NCBI GenBank assembly: GCA_038503065.1
Contig: JBCAMK010000008.1
Coordinates: forward strand, 1,984,001-2,048,000
Length of the DNA: 64,000 nucleotides
DNA from: Paragyromitra xinjiangensis
Taxonomy: Eukaryota > Ascomycota > Pezizomycetes > Pezizales > Discinaceae
Reading direction: 5' to 3'
Shown here: positions 25,627-39,000 of the stretch, one piece after another
Position numbering within the stretch: position 1 is the stretch's first letter
How the letters are laid out: the number at the start of each line of letters is the position of its first letter
Made by a program: the position numbers and the translations under genes
The notes under the pieces: generated by a model
Seen by the model: only the letters and a program-made list of their open reading frames with translations
Told to the model about the DNA's origin: nothing
Databases searched by the model: none

Positions 25627-27359
25627 CTATATTTTCCCCTCTGGAAGCGGCACCCTCCTAGATCTATCATCCTTTGGTGGTGGACTCATAATCCCTGGAC
25701 TACTGATAGGCGTGCCGATACTGGTGGTCTCAAAACCCGTGTTAGTTCTGCGGGCTGTTTCGAACCCACCCACCTGACCAGCCCCGTCTCCCGTTATTGC
25801 TGCAGTAGCACGTGAGATGCCCCATCGTGTATCTTCACTGTCTTCACTTTCTCGACGCGGTTGCGCATAAGGGTTGGTAGATTGCTGTGTTCGGAGTTGT
25901 GGCGCGGTGTTTTGGAGCTCGTAGGTTTCATCGGAGCTGCCCTGTGAATATTCTTCAGACCCGCCGTATAATCCAGAACCTTTTCGCCCGGCAGCTCTCT
26001 GACTTTCGCGTTTTCGGGCTTGAAGAAGAGCAGACTCGTTAGAGAAGCTGCTCGTGGTTCTTTCCATCATTAAGCCCATACCTGTTCCGCCTGCGCCACT
26101 AGATGCTCCTGCAACTCCTGACGGTAGGGCTCCAGCGGAGGGTTGGTAGGCTCCGAGCTTCTGGCCTTCTTCTTCATCCGCTACCAATCCTATTTGATCT
26201 CCGTTGTTGAGGATACCTATCTTTCGCTCGCTGGCATCGGTACCCCAGGTTCTCATAGGGTATGCACGGCCTTTTTTCGTGGTGTCGGTAATCGCGGGGA
26301 AGTATTGACGATACGAGGCCCAAGCAACAAAAAGTCCCAGGATAGCTCCGGTAATGACGTCAAAGGGGTGATGCCGGGCATCCATGATACGGGAAACCGC
26401 AACGAGGGAAGCAGCGAGGAACGGGATGAGCACAACAATTGTTTTCCAGGCTTCTCCTCGTGCATCAAGAACATGAAGCTTACCGGCCAGGTAAATTGAA
26501 AGAAAGCCGAGACCAGCGAATGCAACTGCACCTGTTAGTTTTATGAGAGTTTGTAAGAAATGTAGGAGGCATACTGCTGGCATGACCAGATGGCCAGCTC
26601 TTGAAACCGTCTTTTAGAATAGCATTGTTTGTTTGTGTGCAAATTGAGGCTGTTACCAAACCGAAAACATCCGCGTTTTTGCTCCCAGGTTTTGGTTGAC
26701 ACCTGTGGCGCCAATGTCAGTTCTCTTCTCTGAGTTTCCGAGCTCCCGAATCCGCTCTGTATCCGCAGCGCAAACCCACCTGGCGATAACGTCCGGTCTC
26801 GGTTTTCCGGTCGCGTTCTTGAGCGCTCCAGTTACTACAATGGACCCTGCAACACTCATACCCAATCCCAAAATTCCACAATTCATTTCCCACAGCCGAT
26901 CTGCCATTGTCCACCTGCCGTTGCCACCCAGGATACGTCTTCTCGTCGCAGCAGGTTTATGGTGCGAATACAATCCATCGATACAGAGCGTCCAGAAGAT
27001 TATGAACGCTAAAGGGAATAAACAGCAGATAACAGCAGCCCAAGCAGCTGAAATTCGCTCGGGATTGGCATATGGGTATTGTAGCGACTCATTGTTGAGG
27101 GAGAAATGCTGCTTGTACGGCTCAGCTAGATCGAGGGCAGAAAAAGCTCCGATGAAGAATCTGGGGATATTGTCAGCTGGTTCCTGGAGGGGAATATGGG
27201 GTGGACTAACACGATAACCACATAGTCAAAAATATAACTATTTGATTTGACGGATGTATTAGCTACCTAGAGCGAGAACTTGCCTACCCTAGAGACTACT
27301 TACGAGAGAACTACTCTATTAGGAAGCTTCCGATTTGAAAACACGTCTAGTACAGGCAT
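25627..27359 (-). CDS. PAP2-family lipid phosphatase (Dpp1/Lpp1-like)
   Basis: Five exons: 27359-27304, 27237-27211, 27160-26780, 26702-26575 and 26531-25627, giving 498 aa. Introns are 43-77 bp. The 27-nt second exon and 18-codon first exon were placed by frame and by the family pattern R-x-x-L-S-Y-I-F-D-Y-V-V. All three PAP2 phosphatase motifs are complete: K142-x6-R149-P150, P192-S-G-H195, and S244-R245-x5-H251 followed by HPFDVITG. Several hydrophobic spans fit six transmembrane helices. The family dephosphorylates diacylglycerol pyrophosphate, phosphatidate and related lipids at vacuolar or Golgi membranes. Unlike the yeast enzymes it has a C-terminal tail of over 200 residues, polar and Ser/Gly/Thr-rich, probably disordered. 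Confidence 0.93.
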
Positions 27360-30300
27360 CCTTCCTGCTTGGTTCTATGATTCTTGGCTGTGATTGACCG
27401 GGGTTTCTTGATTTCTCTATCAGCGTGTTCCCCTCTGCTCAGGCAGTGATGTAGATAAGAAAGAGCTTGGGTAGTGTGTATGCTGGTATTATTGCTGCTG
27501 CCGCTGCTGCCGGAGGAGATGGATGATGGATGGAGGTCGTGTGCTTGGTTACCAGAAATTGGGAGGGAGCTGGGAACCTTATGTGGGCTGGAGGGGTTTA
27601 CAGCGGTTACGTGCAGAGAGCCGCCAGCAGCAGGGGCTGAGAACTGTAACCTCTTACGAAACAAAGCTACACTACCCACAACGCGATGGACAGAGTAGAG
27701 CTGGTAAGCTGACGGCAGGAAAGGAAAAGGAATGAGGGGATAGAGGAGATGATGGAAGTGACGAAGACGGTAGCGATGGTATTATAATAACGATGGTGAA
27801 GATGAAGAAGTTGATGATGAGAGATAGAATTGAGACTCTCAAGCGCGGATGTTCTCCAAGTCCCTCCTCACTGTTTGTCTAATCAGAAGTGCGGGTTAGG
27901 CTTGCCCAGCCACTCACCATCGAGCAGCGACAGGCTGGGCATGGGCGGTGGAGACTCACCTCACTGCCCTCTCGGTAAACTACAGTGCCACATCCCTTGC
28001 TATAAAAAATAGAAAGATTAGTCTGGTACGCATGTCCAAATCGCCCCTCATTTCAGGTCGACCAGGAATTCGCCTACTCATTTCCATGACGGTTGCTGCT
28101 GACCGTGCCGTATCTGGACAGACGAAGCGCGAGAATGCTGTGTTGTAAGCACCCACTCCTATGGGTCGAGTAAAGTTACATGTCTACTCTATATCTGCGG
28201 GTGGCACGTATGTGGAGCAGCCCCGTAGGGCGCAGACCACCACAAGGATTCCTTCGCTCATTCTCGTCCTCGCCGCACGTAGGTCAGGGCCGCCGAAAAC
28301 GCGCCAGTAGGAATACTGGCGATGTGGGCACTTTATCTCCAGTGAAAGAAAATCGAGATCTCTCTGCACATGGAGCGGAATTTCAAATTGCAGAATCTTC
28401 CGAACCAGCGTTCCATGTGGATTTTTACCCCTGCGATCGACAAGCCTCCGCCGAGTTAGAGTGTCTACCCTTGTTGCCTTGAAGCAAGGAATACCTCATT
28501 TGACCGCCAAACAACCAAAATTAGAGATTTCCCACTCGGCACGTGCCGAGCGAAAACGGCGCACCCTCGGTGGACAAGCGCATCTTGGGGCTCAACACCG
28601 GGGCAGCTTCTTTTGAAAATAGGTTAATCCAAAATAAATAATAAAAAGGCAAAAAGGCCTTTATAACTTGAACTTTTTATGGATACCTTTCTGGTGCTGG
28701 GTATCAAACACCTGCGAGCACCTTCTCTTCCTGCATTCATTCCGCGTCCTTTGCGAAGACCTATGATAGCCGCAGAAATAACCGGCCACTAAGATTCGCT
28801 CCGATTCTAGCGCCAGAAGGTTTTTACCTTTGCTTTTTCGTCGAATAACGCTCTGGGACGATACCGATATTCCAGATTCGCGACGGGCTCCGCAGAAGTG
28901 CGCCTGCCTATCATAAGCAATGGGTTGCAAGAAAGCTGACGCGGCGGGGAAATAAGGGCTGAGCTTGGGCATTTTGTCCCACTGAGCGACTTTCAACATC
29001 GGTCGCAAACTGAGACTTGTAAAAGTTTTAGTGGTATCGACAACTTGGTGGTGATAGTCTACTGTACGTCTAACTGAGTAGCATACTACAGAAGAAGTTT
29101 AGGCAGGGGGATGATAAATGGCTGGGAATGGAAGCATGTGCTGTTGCAGTTCGGCTCACACCAGCTAGATGCACCAATGGGAAGCATCGAGAGACCACCT
29201 GGCCCCGGTCATGTGACCGGGGCTATCTTTCTTCAACAATACCGGCCCATCAGCATAGATGAGGGAACTGACGTCCTATCCTGATTGTATATCGAATCAG
29301 AATTACGTTGCCTAGACTCAACTATCTATCACCCGAGGGAACGAGGGCCCGTCATCCGGCAACCCCGAAGCAATGATTCTTCCGCTCTAGAGTAAGGGTC
29401 GTAAGGAATGGCTCCTCCATGGCTGTAGGACTATCGAGCAACTTGGAAATTTTCTACGTGCTAGTTCATCCAAGTTTGATTGGTGATATCGGAAAGGTTC
29501 AATCATCGAGGATTGAGCAAATGAGGTATAAACCCTTGCTAATTCTCATCGCATAGGTCTCCGGAAAACTATTTATATGGTGAAAACTAGTGAATACCTC
29601 TAAGCACGTGGACTGAGTTTGGCTGACGAGTGTGCACCTTGGTGGACTCCTACCCACATCCACTATCAAGCCATTAATTTGACCCCTTTTATCGATTCGC
29701 ACACCCTTCCATCGTATTCGTCAGCAATGCTTATAACGATAGGATTTGCCGAGCCAAGTTAAGCATTATGATGAGACAGTTAGAGATGCCTGAGCGTCTG
29801 CTCCTTACATTAGAGCCTCTGCTCAAGCATGCAGTGACATGGTTGTGTCTTGTTTCACTTGGGGGAGATTGCTTGTGGCAATGATATTCGTAGCATGTTT
29901 AGCTCCACGTGGCGGTTGGTTGGGCTTCCGGTCTCGAGTCCCGTTTCACACATACTTGGAGGCCCGGCTTGTGTAGGGTTAAGCGTTCTTGCAGTTAGGG
30001 GATATCGGTAAAGGAACAATGGATGGTGAACTAGGCGTTGGTGACCATATGAAAAGTCTAAATGAACAGACTATACTCGTCTGCGGCTCCCACTCGACCC
30101 TGAATCTATAGGATAGAAGGAATTTGATATGGATGGGTTTGGCCGGAACCGTCCAATAGGTGGGTTGTAGTTTCCCTGGCGTGGATTCAACACCTACGGA
30201 GTGTCTGTGGGATGGACAAAACACTAAAATCTTGGTTAAATTTACATAACCAGTGATTGACGGGATAGGGCTCCTATGGCTTTTTAGGTTCATTGAGTGT

Positions 30301-30624
30301 GAGATTGAAATCTACTGGTTGCATCAGCAACTTACACCTCCAGGTCCCTAGGGAGAAAGGAATTGAATTTGTAAGAATTTCTTTATCTTGGTGACTGAGA
30401 CACTGGCCACCTGTTCTAGGGGGGAACAAAGGATGATTCTTCTTTGGGGGGGGAGACCATTTAATATTGGTATTAAGTGTGACCAAGAAGCAAGACTCTA
30501 GTTGGAACACAGTTATGCAAGTACACCTGCCATCCAGCCGAAAAAAAAAGAACTTCAGAACTACCTCCCGAATTCACCGGTTCGTGGCATTTCCAAGGAG
30601 AAAAAGCAATAACTCATCATCAAG
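27360..30624. other. gene-free stretch
   Basis: About 3.3 kb. The first ~400 bp is probably the 5' flank of the PAP2 gene. A plus-strand open frame at 28180-28482 begins like a mitochondrial presequence but has no continuation. A short inverted repeat lies at 29202-29223. No gene supported. Confidence 0.45.
29202..29223. repeat. 22-bp inverted repeat GCCCCGGTCA-tg-TGACCGGGGC
   Basis: Two perfect 10-bp arms with a 2-nt spacer. It is GC-rich in an otherwise mixed intergenic region. It could be a dimeric factor site or a short hairpin; no neighbour within 1.4 kb makes its role obvious. Confidence 0.6.
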
Positions 30625-33600
30625 ATGTTGTTCCAGTTATTTGCAGTCTCCTCGGTTATGTTCTCTTTGTCGATTTTCGTTATAATATTAATTTTACACT
30701 CATTCGCTTTGGATCCCGATACGAAGGACGTCCCTAAGCACTTGAGGGCGTTGAAAGCTTTTGCTTGGGTTTTAACCGTGGTGTGTATCTATTACGATGC
30801 TGGGGAGACTAGTCGGGGTTTTCAAGAGTATCTGAGCAACGTAATCCTGATTCTGGGTTTGGTCTTGCTGTCCGGCCTTTGGTACATCTTGAAGCTTCCG
30901 AAATGGTATCAAAAACCGCACAAGGAACGGGAGCGGAAATGGCAGAAGGCTCCGAGCCCTAGGATAGCAAATGATCCGGAAGATACACGGCGGACACTGG
31001 CAGAGCAAGGCAATCGGGATAGTGAGGCGAGGCGCCAGAAATGGAAGATCCAGGAGCGTGAGCGTTTCGCTCCGGACGAGGGGGAAGCCAGTAACGCCGG
31101 TAATGTAGGAGGAACTAGTAGTACGAGGGAAGTCGGTGAACCCGGTGAAGCGGGGGAAATCGATGAAGCGACAGAAACTGCTGAAGCGGGAGGTGTTAGG
31201 AGTACTGTGCATGGAATGGAGCAGGATGAAATTGAGACTCGTTCTGGCTACGAGCTATATCAATACCTCGAGGATATTAAACATTATAATCGTCAAGAGG
31301 GCGATGTGCTGGATTATAGAGAAGTGCTTTGGTGGGTTGATTCGAAGGACAAAACACTCAAGTGTGCTAGTGATTTCATGGATCGGTCACAGGTATGTCG
31401 TAGCAATGTCATTCCATTCCTTGCATCTATAATTTTGTTAAATAGGGTGATATTGCCGAGCCCAAAGCTGACTTCATTAAAGTGGGCCCCCATCCCAACA
31501 GTAAATGGGATCAAGTCTTTGGCTAAAAATCCATCAACGCTGTTCATGACCTGTGTATCGGTGGAGAGTTTTGTTGGGATCAGACCCGCGGTTGCGTTAA
31601 TAAAGACAGCTCTGGAAAAAATACACTATTACGACAAATATTACGGAGAGTCTTCCCGCACCCAGTTTCAGAATTCAGTAGCAGTGGATTGCCAGTTCAA
31701 GAAATATCCGACTGAGAAAGGCAAATTCGAAGGTGAAGATGATGAACTAGTCGCTTGTATGACTGTCTGTGTTGATAAGATTCTTATTGTCAACTTTCAT
31801 ATAATTCATATTATAGAAATGGGGAGAAGCAGGGACGGTGCCGCTGCTACAGTTCGGGAGGTATTTAATACATTCCATTCTCTAGAAAGGAACATAGAGA
31901 CTAACTTTAGCGCCCGGGATATAGATTGGGTATCTCTTCTCAGAAATAATTTTGAACAGGGACATTATAAAATTGTGGTTCAACTATCAAAATGATATTA
32001 AAGCGATGGATGCTACTCTTGACGAAATCTTTCGAGGGACGCCTCGACCTGCCTTGAAAATGAGTGATGATCCAAATTCGCCAGAACAACCACCCCCTTC
32101 GTACAAGCTATCTCTCACCGTTAATCAGGTTAGGGCTTTTAGGGGTGTACGTCCGGAGGATCTCACGTTTCACAAAGTCAAAGACTCTCCGTGGGGGACA
32201 GAATGTCCCTATAGTTTCCACGTAAACTCCATTGATGCGTTTGGACATCCTTGCCCATGCCGGACAGAAAACTTGGATTTGGCCGTCGTTACTGAATTTA
32301 TCATCCGGGACCTCCATATGGATGACCCTAGATCGGAGTTGGTGATACGGCCGTGGACCGAAGTTAGGAGCGGAGGGACTTATTCTCACTTTCAGAATTG
32401 CATGCTACTTGGAGATAAGTATGAGGAACTTCTAAGACTTCTTGGGGATATAGGTATAGACAAGGCGCACCCACCGCCCGTCTATCCTACTCCATGCCTG
32501 AGAGCGTGCACATCTTCTGAGTGCGATGACCGCTGTAAGAATGGCCGGTTAAAACGGGATTACGTTGGTGGTATCAGCCGATTCGGACGGGATTTTTCTG
32601 AAAACTTTAATAAGCCAGGGTTTCAATCAATACCTCGGTTGTTGGGGTTTGTCGTTGGCCGTGTTGTTGGTCTGGCATTGGTGGCTCGATTCCTGATGAC
32701 TACTGAAAACCCAAGATTGTAGGTAGCAGCTATTTTTCTCCTTCGTCCCCTTATTTCCGTCATCATGAAAGTATTTCTATCTTGTCACGCTCTAATACGC
32801 TAGTCTTAGGCTTGCGGAGAGATTACGCTTCTGGAGCTTTCTACCCGCTACGGGACCCAGACCTGTGCCAAAGTTCGGGAGACCGGTAGCAGCTCTTGGC
32901 CCCCAGAGACTTGTGCGCTTCAAACCAAAATGGGATGTTCGCAGCAGATTGATACGAAATATTTCACTGTACATCGACAACACTGCCTTCGCAGAGGAAG
33001 ATCTAATTGGATGGGACATTAGTGGAGATCAAAGTATAAGAAAAATAATCGGAAAAGCTGGCAGGTGGAGATATATAACAAAAGACAGCGGAGTTCTCTA
33101 TAATATCATTTGGCGTTTTATGAAAACCAACCCAGTCCTATTTGGGGATTTCCTCTACTCTTATAGTACGAAGCCATACCGTCCCGGATTAAGAGATAGC
33201 TATGCAAATGTTATAACGGTTAACGAGCAGCGCGAAGAACGTCCGAAGTTCAGCAAGGGGGCAATCAGTGCTATATTTCATCAGAAACCATTCAGCTCGT
33301 TGTATATTGGGTTGCTGCCGATGATAATCGCTCAGCTTGAGCTGCTTTTACTTGCTGAGTTGGCGAGAGACGATGATAATGTTACCAGAATGGTTAAGCA
33401 ATTCGACGAAAGTCGTCGGAAACTTGGAGCGGTCCTGAACGAAGCAGATCGGCGAAAATTGTTGGATGCTACGAAGGCGTTAAGCAAAAAGTATACGGGC
33501 CCTAGCTGGAGACCCAAAAAAATCATCCCTATAACTTTATATTCAGTGGGTAGATGGATATTCCAACCGTTCCAAGAATTTTCTGTATTTCCGGATAGGT

Positions 33601-34424
33601 ATAATCTGGGTCTTGAATTACTTGGGGGAATGGTGACCGAATTTCGTTCCTTGGCGACTGCGGACAGAGATCGTCGGAGGCAATCGGAAGAAAAATTAAC
33701 TAGGTTGACTGGTGGCCAAGGACCAGCACTTCTCAAAGCAGCGGCCGAGGGGGTGAAATTCTTTCCATTCCCTGAATATGAATGGATGTGGGCACCTCCG
33801 AAGGACGGGAAAACCGAAATTAAAGACCGAATTGAAAAATTTGTGGCCTTCTGGATTAAGTTGTTTTTCGAAACAGCAACGCCGAGGGCTGTTGATGCTA
33901 TAACAGGAGAGGAATACCTGACTTTCAATGATGAGGAGGATAGAGTTGACGGCACTCGATTTGGTGAAAAGGTGTACGAGTTAACCTTCAGTCCAACAAA
34001 TTTCTACATGCCGGTGTTTGAAACCACAAGTGCCGAGCCTGGGTTATCTCGTAAAAGGCCTAAACAGCAGAGATACAAGAGGGTACCAAAAGCAAAAACA
34101 ACTACAGCAGCTGGTGGATCTAGAGGAGCCAGTGAGGAGGCACGAACCGGGGGTGAAACTGGTTGGGGTGCTTGGGACAGGGAAGTTGGTATGGAATTTA
34201 TTCAAGGTGGATGGGACGGGGGAGATAATGATAGATCTGCTCGAGACTGGTGGGATGTGGAAAAGCCCGACGAACAGGGTCGGGGCACGTGGGGCACTGC
34301 TCCTCCTAGCCCAGGTAAGGAGCCTCGAGCCGCCCTCAGAGATCAGCAGTTTAAAAGGTTATTTGATGTGTGGATTGATACGGTTTTGGGTCCCGCAACT
34401 CAGCAAAACGCTTTCCCGGAGTAG
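30625..34424 (+). CDS. paralogue A: multi-span membrane protein, unknown family
   Basis: Simplest model: exons 30625-31860, 31925-32718 and 32810-34424, giving 1214 aa. Intron 31861-31924 has an ACTAAC branch point, and intron 32719-32809 is in phase 2. Three hydrophobic spans lie at about 4-28, 42-59 and 70-89, followed by a long, charged, probably cytosolic region. It is a clear paralogue of the gene at 36019-42054. Matching blocks are CVSVESFVGIRP/SVSVTTPVEIQP, the Q-F-x-x-x-V-A-V-x-C-x-F-K-K/R-Y-P block, LNRDIIKLWFN/LNKKVIKIWYN, DATLDEIFRG/DATLEHIFRG and LMTTENPRL/LLTTESPRL. A further intron beginning GTATGT at 31394 is likely, because B has an intron at the same place. Its acceptor is ambiguous and the frame is open either way, so residues 257-300 are uncertain. 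The C-terminus is Trp/Gly-rich. No family recognised; no catalytic motif seen. Confidence 0.75.
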
Positions 34425-36018
34425 TACGAGGTTATGACAATCATTTACCGGAAGTTAGGTTCTAGTTATATCAGAGACATGAAAAAGATAAGGATGAGAG
34501 ACTGAAATTTTTGTGATAGGTTGATTTTTGTACTCCTTTTTTGGTCTCCTTACCATACAGAAATGTCATTATAATCCTAAAGCAAATAGTTGGAATTGAA
34601 GTGCTAGTCCCCCTATCTTCGATTCTATGGTAGCACTTGGGATTCTCGAAATTGAGCCTAGAGCAGCGTTCTGTGGAGTATGCATAGTGCTATTAGCATT
34701 CGTGAGATATAGGTCTTGCAACTGATATTTTTCAACCGGTGATTTAAATAGAACTTAATGGTATTGTTAACTACGTCATTTCGTTATCTAAGGGTAGACA
34801 CTTATGAAAGTGAGCCTAGTATTATTGTTTCACAAGCTCTGTCGAGATCTCTTACTCCTGTAATTGTTGTGATCACGCTCGTGAGAGTATAATTTTGATT
34901 GGTATGACCCAGACCTGGCTTTGGCTCGGTTTCCTAGCCGAAGCCGGAGTTGATGTACGTACTAGGGTTAGACTTGAGATGCCATAGACCTCTCACGGTG
35001 CATAGAACGGATAATCTCATCGTTTAGTTTTCATATCCTGACCCCTAGTATAGCTCATAAACTACGTGTACAACCCCAGTCGCATAAGTCTGGTATACAG
35101 GTTACCCAGCCGCTACTACTTACATAGAAGATACGTATCTTCTATGTAAGTAGTAGCGGCTGGGTAACCTGTATATGCTTTTCTCTACTGTGCTATATGT
35201 AGTCCTGGCTCCTGGCGGGTTGCATGTCCCGAGTCCCCGGCCACCCTCGGAGACAACCCATCTGAATTCTGCAAGTTATTTGATGTCTCTGGCGTCGCAT
35301 GCGTGTTATTTAGTTTCTCAACCATAGGCTAGTATTTCGTGTGTAATGGTACATCACATCCGAACCCCTTCATCCGAACCCCTTTGGCTAGGAGCTCAGC
35401 CACCCACTGTATGACAGTCAGGGATTTCAACACCCTTTGAGGCTCTTCGGTTTACCACCTATTTAGAAGCGCTCTATGAGACAGCTAATCCTTTGAACGC
35501 AATAAGCTCAGAGTTGAAGCCTAACGATCGTGCATACAAAGGATGGGGATATGCCAGCTCCTCGTGAACAAAGAAATTCAACCGGAGTAACAATTATACT
35601 GTGTGGGCCATGATTTATGCGGTGAATGTCTTATTCACCCTACCAACTAGCTTCCATTCAATATTACACTATTTTTTGAGGCACGTATAAGCAAGCTGAA
35701 AAACAAAGAACTTGGTAGTGATCAAATCACAAACAAAGCTTCAAACAGAAATATTCTTTTTGTTCCATCAAAGATTATTTCTAACAAGAAGAAAAAAGGA
35801 CCGGAAAGTTGACACCTATCGACATGTAAGTAAGTCACTAGGCCCTTGTGCTAGCAACAAATTCGTTGAAGCACCATCAGTAGCAAGCCAACTACGGCGC
35901 GCAAACTCCTTAACTTTCCTAACTTCACGATACAGAATCTACCGCTTCAACTTAGAAGCCTCCGTCAAACAGCTTTTCTCCGGTAGATTACACGCAACAC
36001 TGGCGTGTTCGTTTCAAT
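34425..36018. other. intergenic region between paralogues A and B
   Basis: No gene. It holds the 82-bp perfect palindrome at 35094-35175 and a two-copy 14-bp direct repeat (CATCCGAACCCCTT) at 35357-35384. The last few hundred bases form the 5' flank of paralogue B. Confidence 0.55.
35094..35175. repeat. 82-bp perfect palindrome
   Basis: Two 41-bp arms meet without spacer at 35134/35135 (centre GATACGTATC), with no mismatch. The first outward pair (35093 G, 35176 T) does not pair. The outer ends read TATACAGG...CCTGTATA, so TA dinucleotides flank or belong to the arms. This is compatible with the fused terminal repeats of a TA-targeting transposon or foldback element, but no transposase is present. 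Confidence 0.9.
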
Positions 36019-39000
36019 ATGGTGTGGTGCTTTCCGGATGACCTTTGGGTAAGACTAGGTCCAGTTATGGATATGCTTCATCATATTATACATCTACTTC
36101 ATCTAGATGTAGTTTTACATATGATTCATCAAGCTTGGATGCACTTCGTACACATGTTCCATGGGGTTTGGGCGGGCCTCCCGTCTTTGCTATACATGAT
36201 CTGGAGATGGATCACCTCGATTCAAATCATTACAACCACTAGAGACCTTCTAGGGTTGGTGATGGCTGCGGTTGGATTATTTGTATCCCTAGGAGTTTTT
36301 GAAGCAGGCCGAAAAATACTACTTGCATTGGGTTTATTTTTTGCTGTCACAGCAACAGTGGATTGGGCTAACTCGCCGAGCAACTTCCACTATCAAGTAC
36401 TGGGTTTCGGTTATACGATAGTCTTGCTTGCAGCCCTTCACACTTTTATAGTCGAAGGTGACATCAGCTTCGAAATCCGCCTAGTTTTCAGAGCTCTTGA
36501 GATCATTGGCTGGGACGGCGGGTTAAGCCAATATACCTCCGATCGCCTTGAACAACGACAACGCACACGCAGAAGAATGAAGTATGAGCGGAGAGCAGTG
36601 GCTGCTCAGTCACCAGAAGAAGCCGAAGAGCAGGCTGCTCGGTTTAAACGGTTGGTAGATCGTTGCGAGAAGGCTCGTATTCTGGCATATCCCTTGGATG
36701 AGGAAGGGGAGCCGGAACGGGAAGAGGGCCCTGGCACAACTAACGAAATTATTGCCGAAACCAACACCTTACAAGAGGCTGATTATCTGCCGGAAAACAC
36801 TGCTACGAATACCTTCAGAGATTCGGATCTGGATATGCGTTCCGCGAGGTATCTCCTCCAATGGCTAGCCAGAGAAATTCATGAGAGTGAAGGATTCGTC
36901 GTGCCTGTGAAATGGTCTCAGCACAAGAAGACAGGAAAAATTGATTGCTACAACGGATACAATCATATGGTAAGTGCTAAAGCCTGTCTGTTCTCGTTCT
37001 GAAATACTAATATGAATGAAGAATCGTCCTGTCGAGAAGGAATTTTTCGCTAATAGTGACGATTTAATCATCGGTTCTGTCTCGGTTACGACTCCAGTCG
37101 AGATACAACCAGCGATGCTTTTAATTAACACTGCCCTGGACTACGTAAAGTTCTACGATAGTTCCAAGTTCGAAAACGAGGGGCAAGAGACTCTAAAGTC
37201 ACATACACAATTTAGGCGAGCTGTCGCCGTCAAGTGTGAATTCAAACGCTACCCCGCCGAATATAGACATGACTCGCAACAGAGGTTTGATGTGGATAAT
37301 CCGAACTGGGTTGACGATCGGGAGCACGAAGAGGAACCAGGGAGGTTAGAAGAAGGGAGGGCAGAGAATGGAAATGAGAGATCTAAGGGGGTGTACGTTC
37401 AAAGAGATCGCGAACTAGTAAGCCTTCTTACAGTTTCAGGTATGGTCGTGATTAGGCTCTCAGAGTGCTCGTGCGGATCAGCCTCTAATGAATGAACAGT
37501 CGATCGATACCTAGTAGTTACGTTTCACCTAGGACATATGTTACAATATCCCACAGCGCAAACTTGTCGGGAGGTATGTTATATAGACTCAAGTTTGAAG
37601 ATATTTGCCAGTCTTAGCCCACTCTCTGGTCGGCGACAATTTAGGTTACTAAGGGTCTAACTAATTTTGGGCACTTGCAGGTACAAATACTTTTCGAGGA
37701 TCTAATTCTGAACAAGAAAGTTATAAAGATTTGGTACAACGCGCCCGATAGTATCGCTGCCCTAGATGCAACACTAGAGCATATATTTCGGGGACGTCCA
37801 CCTCCTCCGAATAAGGGTGCTCCCAACTATCAAGATGCGCTAAGGCAGTACAAAAATTCCGCAAGAAAGCCCTTTAGAGAAACGGAAGGTAGTCCCCTTC
37901 GTCTGCCCCATTACAAGGATACCGGCCCAGAGACCTATTTGGATGTGAATAGGCCTGCTAGCCTGGAATTCGAGCGCGAGGAGAAACCATGCCCTCTAGG
38001 TTTTCATGGGCCTGGAGTAGATTATGCTGGTCGTCGTTGCCCTTGTTACCTCGGTATCCTTGATATCACATCGATATTAGACTTTATCCTCCGGCAACAT
38101 CATTTTATTCCAGGAGACCCTACCAGCAACCTTCAAGAAATGGGAGATAATGAAACTATGTGGCCTGCCCTAGGGTCTTGGGCGGAACCACGGAAAGATT
38201 GCAATTTCACGAAGCTTGCACAGTGGATGTTGGCAGGTAGCAAGTACCAGCCGCTTTTTTGTATGTTCAAGACTAGAAGCCATACAATACCAAAAAGACC
38301 ACATATCGCTGGTATACAGGGGATCGGGGCTAAAGAAGCTATGAATATCTACAACATGCAAGTAGCAATATACAAGGAAAAATATGCCCAACTGTATACA
38401 GCATTTGGAGAGACCAATGGGATTGAGAGAGATGAAGTGTGTTTATCCTATATTGTAGGAGACGCTATTGGCCTCGGTTTAATGTTTAGATACCTTCTCA
38501 CTACTGAATCCCCTAGACTGTATGTTTACCTCCGCCATTCAATACGAACCCCCCCCCCCCAACCATAGCTAGAATTAACTAAACATGAAAACAGGATAGG
38601 AGAAAGACTTTCTCATTACGGATATAGGGAACCGTTGATGATCGAGCCTTTTGCCTACGAAACAGCTCTTTATAGACCTCCACTTGAGCCTCTTCGCCTA
38701 CTGCCTTTAGAACAACCACTCTCCCACATCATTGGCCTGGAAGTGGATGTCAGGCCTCGAGAAGATGAAATAGACTATATGACTGATACGATTTACGCAA
38801 GATTGGCCAATCGCCCTTGGTGGTACATGAGGAGAGACACCCACTGGACGGCACTAGAGAATTATGGAAGGGTGATGGGGATCGCTTTTGAGCGCACAGG
38901 CTGGGAATTTCCCGTCCCTTTAGAATCCGAGCAGAGGGAAATTCCTGAAGAAGGAAACTACAATCAACCCATAAGCTGCCGGAATTTGGCAGCCAGAATC

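Noticed and set aside
28661..29008. 115-codon minus-strand frame
   Set aside because: No recognisable motif; no splice partner; isolated in intergenic DNA.
33332..33955. 207-codon minus-strand frame opposite paralogue A
   Set aside because: Antisense to a conserved exon; Ser-rich complement of Glu/Arg codons.
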